Shown piece by piece: positions 56,570-64,000 of a stretch of 64,000 nt of DNA. Each line of letters starts with the position of its first letter. Within the stretch, counting starts at the first letter, position 1. Under the pieces are notes generated by a model that was given only the letters and a program-made list of their open reading frames with translations, was not told the origin of the DNA and ran no database searches. The translations under genes were made by a program, and so were the position numbers. This DNA is from Gambelia wislizenii. Lineage: Eukaryota > Chordata > Lepidosauria > Squamata > Crotaphytidae. The stretch spans positions 60,063,001 to 60,127,000 of the forward strand of contig JAUMIR010000003.1 of assembly GCA_030847615.1 (NCBI GenBank), in the 5' to 3' direction.

Positions 56570-56670
56570 CTTTCAAAGGCTGCCTTTCAGAGGAAGGAAC
56601 TGGCAAGACCATCTCTGAGTATTCCTTGCCTATGAAGTTCATGGGGTCACCATAAACACATACCCGCATA
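56570..56670 (+). repeat. SINE tail fragment
   Basis: 'cagaggaaggaactggcaag', 'ctctgagtattccttgcct' and 'atggggtcaccataa' belong to another BovB-tailed squamate SINE subtype. Confidence 0.5.
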
Positions 56671-56810
56671 CTTTTTGTATTTTCCAGACTAAACATGATC
56701 AGTTCCTTCAACCCCTCATTAACTTTTCCCCTCATATGGCTGACCATCTCCTTTGCCCTCATTTGAAACCTGAAAAGCTGGAATTTGGCTTTTGGCCCAA
56801 AGCTTGTTAC

Positions 56811-56829
56811 TATATATATATATATATAT
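56811..56829. repeat. (TA)n microsatellite
   Basis: About nine units. Confidence 0.9.
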
Positions 56830-57394
56830 GCACATACACTCACTACAGAGAACTTGCATCCTTTTATTGAAGTCCAAACAGCAGTCTTGGAATAGGAACA
56901 TTACCCTGCATCTTCTAAGAAGCTAATTGCTGCTGGGCTTTACAAGCACAATCCTTCCCTTTTAAAAATTTCTTTATAGAGCCAGTTATGTCTTCCTGGC
57001 TGTATCTTTCAGCTGATCTCTCTCAGTGCATCACAAAGATGAAAATGACTTACTGGTTGTGGTGGATGTAAGTATTTTACTAGACATCTGTATATATTAT
57101 GAGGGTTCTGCACTTTTACACAGTGTATATCACAGAGGATCTACACATGCTAAATGGTGGGTGAAATTAAGCAACACAGGGTACATGCAGAGTGTCATAG
57201 CTACTGATGAAAAGTTTGTTGAGTTTAAAGCCTTTGTCACTAGGAAGTCAAAAAAGTTGGTGTCAATATATACCCACCAAAGAGTAATCTTCAAAGTATC
57301 ATTTATCTTTAATAGGAGAGAGTAAGAGCAACTGATCAACTGATCAAGATCTACAAGAGGATCTCACCTCTGTGCCCTACCCAATGGGGGTAAT
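56830..57394. other. Unassigned sequence
   Basis: The 99-codon plus-strand frame at 57026 has no recognised features. Confidence 0.4.
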
Positions 57395-57797
57395 ATGAAG
57401 TGGGAGGACATGGGAGAGGGCCTCCTTGGTTGTTGTGCCCCAATTGTGGATTGCCCTCTCCTTGAAGGTCCAACTGGTGCCAATATTGATTTCTTTTTGG
57501 CACCAAGCCAAAACCTGGCTCATTTTTTTTTTCATTGAAGCTTTCAGGGGATTAATTTATTTCAAGGGTACATGTGCATAGTTTTAAATTGTGGTAGTTG
57601 TAAAGTGGTTTAAACAGTTGTTTTTAAGTGTGTTTAATGGTTGTGTTGAATATGTTTTTTACATTGTTCAAATTATTTATGCTTTTAATCTTGAAATGTT
57701 TTAAATGCTTGGTATTACAGTATACACTGCACTGAGAGACTATGATAAAGGGTGGGGATAGAAGTGTTCTGGTAGATAAATAAATAAATAAGAAAGA
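57395..57797 (+). mobile_element. L2-like LINE 3' end
   Basis: 'ccccaattgtggattgccct', 'gaaggtccaactggtgcc', 'ttggcaccaagccaaaacc' are the L2 ORF2 C-terminal/3' region. A long AT-rich 3' UTR ends 'ggtggggatagaagtg' and (AAAT)n. Confidence 0.75.
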
Positions 57798-58499
57798 GCA
57801 TGTGCATAAGAGTATACGTGTGACACTGATGCGAATGGTGACAAGTCATCTATAATTAAATGAAGATCAGTGTCTTATCCAGAGCTGGAGTTATTCTGCG
57901 TGCAAGTAATTCAAGGCAAGTATCTGAAACAAGCTATGGAGATATCCAATGGATCAGAGAGATTGCCCAAACTGGATGAAGGATGAAGATAAATGTTTTT
58001 CCTTTATGCATTTCCAGTTTGTTTATTCATCTTTATGTAACTATACACCAAGAGTACAATTTCACAGCCTCTAAATGGCCATCGGCTAGCAGACTTCTAT
58101 GAATATGTATATTGTAAAATGACACAAAAGTCACATTGACTAAAATGGTTTCTGAGCTTTCTGATTATTTGAGAAGCAAGATTTTTTTTTAATGTACTTA
58201 GGGTTCTTAAGCCATGGCAGCACACACATTAAGTCTGCAGTAAATATGAAATATTGTCATTTCATCCTGTGCAAGAAGGGAAAAGAAAGAGACCTAATCA
58301 ACAAAACACATTTAGGAGAAGCAGAGTTGGGATAAATAATAAGACAGGCACCAAAATGAGATGGTCTTATTCCACAGTACCTTTTTGTTTATACACAGAC
58401 CTCCCCTTGTGGGAGTAAAGAAGGGAAGGGGCCACTTTGTATGGGATAAAGAAAGTTTCATGTCCATTCCTCATATTTATTGACGGGCAATCTCCACTC
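57798..58499. other. Unassigned sequence
   Basis: No recognised feature. Confidence 0.4.
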
Positions 58500-59030
58500 T
58501 GAGCTCAGTTTGTTACTGGTTACTTGTTACTGGTGCAGTACTCATCTGAAGTACTGCATTCAGTTCTGGGCACCCAGTTTTAAAAAAGGATATAGATAAT
58601 TTGGAAGGGATCCAGAGAAGGGCAACAAAGATGATCAGAGGTAGGGAAAACAAAATATATGAGGACAGGTTGAAGGAGCTGGGCATGGTCAGCTTGGTGA
58701 AGACTGAGGGGTGACATGATTGTACTCTTTAAATAGCTCAAGGGCTGTCACAGAGAATAGGGTACATATTTGTTCTTTGCTGCCCCAGAGGGTAGGACCA
58801 GGTCTAATGGTTTTCAGTTATATGAGAGTAGATTTTGACTGAACATTAGAAGGAACTTTTTGACAGTAAGAGTAGTTTGGCAGTGTTACCAAGTGGTGGA
58901 GTCTCCTTCTCTGGACATCTTCAAAAAGAGGTTGGACAGCTACCTGCTGGAGATGCTCTAGCTGGAGATCCTGCACTGATCAGGGGGATGGCCCATGATA
59001 CCACTTCCAACTCTATGATTCTATGATTTT
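58500..59030 (+). mobile_element. CR1/L3-like LINE 3' end
   Basis: RT-end DNA 'agtactgcattcagttctgg' (in frame Y-C-x-Q-x-W-like), 'agggatccagagaagggcaa', 'ggttgaaggagctgggcat', then 3' UTR 'gacagtaagagtagttt' and the terminal 'ccaactctatgattctatga'. It is the 3' continuation of the type of element at 33100-38292. Confidence 0.85.
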
Positions 59031-59690
59031 GCAAGAAAGCTTGGTTGCATAAGGGTTTTCTCTTGGTTTGCAATGATGGCACCATATTGCTTGGCAAAGG
59101 CACTGGAGTTGCGTATGAACATTTGAAAGTTTCCTCCTCAGGACTGGTAGTTTGGTCTGTCTGACCAAGCATACAGCCTTCTATGAAGAACAAAACTCCA
59201 TGTATGTCTGATCTGCATGCCAGTAACTGTAAGGTGCCACAAACTGATCAGTAGCATAGAGCAGTAACTAGTCCCCAGATGGGCAAATTTCCTTACACAC
59301 TGTGGTAGAGTGGAAATGCAGCCTGTGACTTCCTCTACAGGACAAGGGGCAGCTCTGCATTTCTCCCGATCCAATGAAGTGAACGGTGCTAGTGGGTTTG
59401 CATAGTAAAAGATGGGAGGAACAAGAAGTGTTACTGCTAATGCTAGCACTGCTGAGATTGCAGGACAATGCCTTTCCATTTCTGCCTGTACTGGTTGAGC
59501 TGAGAAATGGAGACTGCAGAGTTCCCCTCAACCAACTGTACTTGCCCTGCTCTAAACTCAGCAGCTATGGTGGTTGTTTCTGTTCACGTTGAGGTCCTGA
59601 GTGTGACCATGGTCAAGTTATGGTGGTTGTGGTGTCTTCTGTTTGTGATGCCAGTGCAATTAACAATAAAGATAAAAGGTTAGTTATATA
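59031..59690. other. Unassigned sequence
   Basis: Overlapping minus-strand frames have no recognised domain. Confidence 0.4.
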
Positions 59691-59920
59691 CTGAGGCTGC
59701 TGCCACACTGCAGAAATAATGCAGTTTGACACCGCTTTAACTATCATGGCTCCTTTCTATGGAATCCTGGGATTTGTAGTTTGTTATGACACCAGAGGGC
59801 TTTGACAGAGAAGGTTAAATATCTCACAAAACTACAAATCCTAGAATTCCATAGCATTGAGCCATAGTGGTTAAAGCAGTGTCAAACTACATTGTTTCTG
59901 CAGTGTGTCAGCAGCCTCAG
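59691..59920. mobile_element. Palindromic hAT-like MITE
   Basis: CTGAGGCTGCTGCCACACTG at the left is mirrored by 'cagtgtgtcagcagcctcag' at the right, and the arms stay complementary for about 100 bp each ('atgcagtttgacaccgcttt' against 'aaagcagtgtcaaactacat'). No clear target duplication; superfamily uncertain. Confidence 0.75.
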
Positions 59921-60028
59921 GCTCTGGTGCCACAACAAACTACAAATCACAGGATTCCATAGGATGGAGCCATTATAGTTAAAGTGGTGTCAAACAACAT
60001 TATTTCTGCAGTGTGGCAGCAGCCTTAG
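59921..60028. repeat. Adjacent half copy of the same MITE
   Basis: 'acaaactacaaatcacagg' to 'tctgcagtgtggcagcagcc' repeats the right half of the element at 59691 directly after it. Confidence 0.7.
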
Positions 60029-60410
60029 GTGTTTACCACACTCCAAAGAAAAGTGGCAAGGCAACAGGAACATTCCATCTTCCCTGATGCCAGTCTTCCA
60101 GTATTCTTTTGTTCCAGTCCCATGGGGGACCAAGCTAAAACTGTCTTTTTGCTAACAAGTTTTTCTGGGAGCTTACCACACTCTGAAGAAAAGCAGAAAG
60201 GCATTAGGAATGTTCCATCTTCTGTGCTGCCTTACCACATGGCATCATTTTTTTGTTCCAGTCCCATGAGGGACTGAGGTAAAAACCGTGTCTTTTTGTT
60301 AACCAGAAAAACCCGTTAGCAAAAAGACATGGTTTTAGCTCTGTCCCCCATGGGACTGGAATGAAAAAATGCTGGAAGAATGACAATGTCATACACTAAG
60401 GCAGCACATC
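60029..60410. mobile_element. Palindromic MITE ('gctaa' centre)
   Basis: A long imperfect palindrome (about 60243-60372): 'gttccagtcccatgaggga' pairs with 'ccccatgggactggaat' and 'tgtctttttgttaac' with 'gttagcaaaaagaca'. A partial duplicate of the left arm lies at 60106-60165. Confidence 0.7.
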
Positions 60411-62309
60411 ATACCAATTAACACAAATCTAGTTGATTTTAATGGCTGTTCTGCTCTGAGACAGGATTTAGCCCAATGTCATTAACATAATTACCACAAG
60501 CACTGTTTCTACTAGCATTTCAAACTTTCTCCTGTGTCTGTCAGTTGTGATTCAAATAGTATACCTCCTGGCAAATTGAATTAATTTTTAGTAATTACAT
60601 AGGATTAATTCTTTCCTTATTAATCTTTAATAATTAAATTTAAGTAATTAAACACCGTTTAATTATTTTTTATCAATGCCATGCAACAGAGTTTGCATTT
60701 CTTAAATAAGTGCTATTTATTTAGCTATTTGTAAGAACTCAGAGAGACATGCTGGGCCAGGGAGGGGGGCTTGTTTGTGTTTGATTACCTTTGAGCAATG
60801 TGTGTAAAAGCAGCTGCAAGGCAAGGATGAAGTTTTACTTTCTTCAATCGTGTGAACTTTTTGATGGCACATTGTGCTGCACCACCTGCTTGAATGAATC
60901 TGGGACATGCTGAGTTCTATTTAGCCAATCGTCTTTTTCATAGAATAAATACCTGAGTGGGGAGAATAAACATCTTAGTTCTGCTCATTCTGGAATCCAA
61001 GGTTGGGGTTTTTTTTGGTAGTGGTGGGGGCTTAGACAAGACACCCTGAATAGGAACCCTTACTCCTTTGCCATTGTCACCTGCTGCTCCTCAATTCTGC
61101 TTTCTGCTTGTTTGCAAAATAGAGAGCCAATGTGCAATGTGTACCAGGCAGTAGCAGCTAGTATTTCTACTACTTTTCATCATAGTTGCTTGTTTGCTCA
61201 CACCTCCCTCGAGCTGGACAAGAACCCTGGAACTGCAATGTGGGCTGACAGCCTCCGCCTCTGGGAGAGGGAGAGAGTGCAGACTGGAGGACTCTTGATG
61301 GGGCTGTTGTGCGTGCGTGTGTGTGTGAGAGAGGGAAGAGTGGCTCGGTGGCTTGTGGTTGCACAGGCAGCCGCTCCAGGCACAGATGATGATGAGGGTT
61401 GAGCCTCCCTTTCTCGGCCACCTCTTCTAGCAAGGCTTCCCCAGTGCCTCCCTTGCATTGCTCCTCAGTCAGGACTCCCCCTTCAACCACCCATCCCTCC
61501 TCCTCCTCACCCGTCCCTCCTCTTTCCTCTCTTTAACTTCCTCATTTCCCAGTCTTGCGAATGCACACATGCCTACTCTCTGCTACAAGTCGTAATTTTT
61601 CTCCTAACAAGTTAGTGGTAGATTTGATAGTGGTAGGTGGGTGATTGGAAAATTAGTGTTAAATTCTGGTCTATGCATAAATTTGCATGGGACCCCTATG
61701 CTTGTGGGCCCCCCAGACAACTGCCCAGCATGCCCATGCATTAAGAAGGCACTGCTGTCAGCAGAAGGAAAGCAAGAAGGAACTTCTCCAGGCCTCCCTA
61801 GGAAATTTTATTCCCTTGTCTATACCGGCCCTAATCCATTTAGAGTTGCAGATCACATAACAGTTTTAGCCCTGATTATATCATGTACTGCTGTTGTAAG
61901 CCTGCATGAAAAATGAAAGCTCTAGAGAGTAATGTCTACCATTCCTCTAGACTACACTTAGTACAAATTTGTTGACACACCAAATCCATTGGGAGGAACT
62001 AATTGCAAGCCTATTGAATCCTTCATGTTTGCTATTGGTCTTGTTTATTTTCCTCTCAGTGTTTATGATAAATTGGATAACTGCAACACAGAATCAGTTT
62101 AAAGAATATGAATAAATAATCCTACACAAAAGCAGCAGTCTGTTGTTGCAAATTAATTCATGGCATCAAGATACTTAAAATGTTGCAGCCTTTTCTCTTT
62201 TAACAATGCTAAAGTTGGCTATGAGGTTCAATTAGAAGCTGGTTCTATTACTGGAATTCAGAACAAAAGTAGAAGCAGCATAAAACTGTGGAGCATTAGT
62301 TCTTAATCT
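60411..62309. other. Unassigned sequence
   Basis: No supported gene. The frames at 61112-61490 are overlapping and on both strands in GC-richer, simple-repeat sequence. Confidence 0.4.
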
Positions 62310-62400
62310 TTGTTCCTTCAAATGTTCTGGACTTCAGCTGCCAGAAACGCCAGCTCACATGGCCAATGGCCAAGCATCCTGGCAATCCAAATCCAAAAAT
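62310..62400. repeat. Short palindromic-family repeat
   Basis: 'ccttcaaatgttctggactt' and 'ggccaatggccaagcatcc' match the family at 27255 and 41025. Confidence 0.45.
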
Positions 62401-62869
62401 GTGCAGAGTCAGAGGCCAAGAATTACCAGTGTAGAGAGAGAAAAACACTATAAGCCACCAAAGTGGTGACGGTTGCTAGTGCAATACTGCTGTAAGACAT
62501 CCTAGATACATCACTAATCTCAGACTGCCTCAAAATATTGAGTTTCCAATTCTTTTTGTTTTGATTGTACCTGCAATATTTGGATTTGCACCCATTCCGC
62601 TCTTGAAATATGCTAGGTTTTCCACCCTTATATCCTCCCCGTCCCATTGATCATATGTCACATCTCGTCTTCTGCAACATTTCAGAAACTGATTTTCACC
62701 CATTTCAAAATAGGATTGTACCTGCAACTGTTTTCCCATATGGACCTTGAGCTGCATGCTGGCTGGAACTGCACCATATGCTTAACTATAACTGCTGCAC
62801 ATTGTTAAGGGACAAATCACAACTTTTGACATTTGTGGCTCCTCCCCTATCTCTTTAGTAAGTAAGACA
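62401..62869. other. Unassigned sequence
   Basis: No recognised feature. Confidence 0.4.
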
Positions 62870-63105
62870 AAGGGTATATCCACACTACACAATCATAACA
62901 CTTTAATGCCACTTTAACTGCCATGACTCCTTGTTATAGATCCTGGGATCACCAGTTTTGTGATTTAGCAATTAGAATTTTCTGCTACAGAGAGATCCCG
63001 TGCACTAGTTCACCAGGCTACACATCCCCAAATTCTATAAGAACTAGTTATGGTTGTTAAAGTGATATCAAACTGCTATAAACTTTCACTGTGAATGCTT
63101 CCAAA
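62870..63105. mobile_element. Palindromic hAT-like MITE, decayed
   Basis: 'agggtatatccacactacac' to 'tttcactgtgaatgcttcc' with 'ctttaactgccatgactcc' and 'gttaaagtgatatcaaac' arms; the family of 59691 with lower arm identity. Confidence 0.6.
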
Positions 63106-63229
63106 ATCGGCACATTAGATTAAGCTAATGTTATTGGAAGTGCACATTTGTGATGGGAAAGCTAGAGAATTCTTTCTTCTTTTGTGAAGACTAAGCAGCT
63201 GACTCGTTGACAGATTTTCTTGCCACAAA

Positions 63230-63836
63230 GGAGATTTTCAGACAGAAGTGAAACAAGTATTCCCATCTCGCAATCTCATTTCCCGCCCTTCTCCCATCCC
63301 TGTCATTTGAAAAAAGGAAAACTGTTCAGACCTACCCTTTCCATGCCTCGTTCCCTCGGTAGGGTAACCCAGGAGTGAAAGGAGCTTGAATGGAGATCCT
63401 TTCACTTCCTAGACTGAAATTCCAGCTGCTCTCGCAAGAAGACAACAGCAAATCGTAAAAGCAAAATACAAGACAAAAAGTTACACTAAGCACCAAAATG
63501 CACTTAAAACTTTACAAGTAACCCGGAGAGGGTCATAAAAAGTGTGTCACTTATCTTGATGTCCTGATCTCACCTGGAAGTGTTCTGGCACGGACCTCCC
63601 ATTGACGCTGGCTTCGCGCCAGCATAATGGGAACCTTTTCACTTGCACAACATTCTGTTACAGAAACAGAATGGGGGATCTATTCACGGCTCAACCTGTG
63701 AATAAAAAGAAGCGCCGGTGTAATGACAGCTGAACGGGAGCATGACAACACGGGAACAATGTCGTCTGAAAGGGAAGCCCTTTAGCGATCTCCTAACGTT
63801 TGTGTAATGCCATATTTAGCGTATCTAATAATCTCC
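63230..63836 (+). mobile_element. GGAGATTATCAGAC-type transposon, 607 bp
   Basis: Termini GGAGATTTTCAGACAG and (inverted) GGAGATTATTAGATACGC, flanked by AAA on both sides (63227-63229, 63837-63839). The body is collinear with 54256-54854. Confidence 0.82.
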
Positions 63837-64000
63837 AAAGTCTATGAAACCTGAGTTGTTGTTCTGAATGCCTGAAACAGAGAATTGCTAAGATTTGTAG
63901 TATAGAACCTGTACAGTAACACCTGTTGATTAAAATTGCTACTAGGTTTCTCTTTGACCTACACCAGTGGCTCTTAATCTTTTCTTTAACAGGGACCCCC

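Overview
This window is almost entirely non-coding, repeat-rich vertebrate DNA, most consistent with a squamate reptile (lizard or snake). The pointers are several tRNA-derived SINEs with a BovB-like tail (Sauria-SINE type), CR1/L3-like, L2-like, L1 and DIRS-like retroelement remnants, and many short inverted-repeat DNA transposons. There is no bacterial-style gene organisation. The species cannot be named from the sequence alone.

The only recognisable cellular gene is at the left edge: a single-coding-exon, GPR35-like G-protein-coupled receptor on the minus strand (1299-2229). It is split by one extra base in an A8/T8 run; without that base the frame would be 309 residues, the same length as human GPR35.

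The rest is layered mobile DNA. (i) A near-complete non-LTR retrotransposon (42335-45939, minus) is flanked by a perfect 12-bp target-site duplication. Its reverse-transcriptase frame is long and open, but part of the endonuclease domain is missing. A 5'-truncated relative lies at 11945-13484 (plus), and both end in a (GA)n tail. (ii) A decayed CR1/L3-like LINE (about 33.1-38.3 kb) carries an ORF1 zinc-finger/esterase and ORF2 endonuclease/RT remnants, and is interrupted by younger insertions. (iii) Five or more elements have termini resembling GG..CC.GTTTACACGR; four of them have matching 3-bp target duplications (CTT, ACT, CAG, CTA). (iv) A second inverted-repeat set has GGAGATTATCAGAC or GGACTTTATCAGA termini and 3-bp duplications. 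One member contains an L1 insertion and another splits a SINE. (v) TA-flanked, Tigger-like MITEs of about 230 bp occur in three intact copies.

The most unusual structures are elements built from runs of hairpins. A 226-bp foldback element at 4298-4523 has perfect 34-bp terminal inverted repeats enclosing further hairpins. A 1.38-kb TA-flanked element at 28596-29973 contains about eight GC-rich units of 92-100 bp, most with a central palindrome, followed by three more hairpins. It sits inside a 2.3-kb element of the GTTTACACG type. Similar GC-rich or palindromic arrays occur near 26.7-27.0 kb and 50.4-50.8 kb. The long proline-rich reading frames there are composition artefacts.

All family names rest on sequence recognition by eye. 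Element ends supported by target duplications are the firmest coordinates; ends of old, decayed repeats are approximate.
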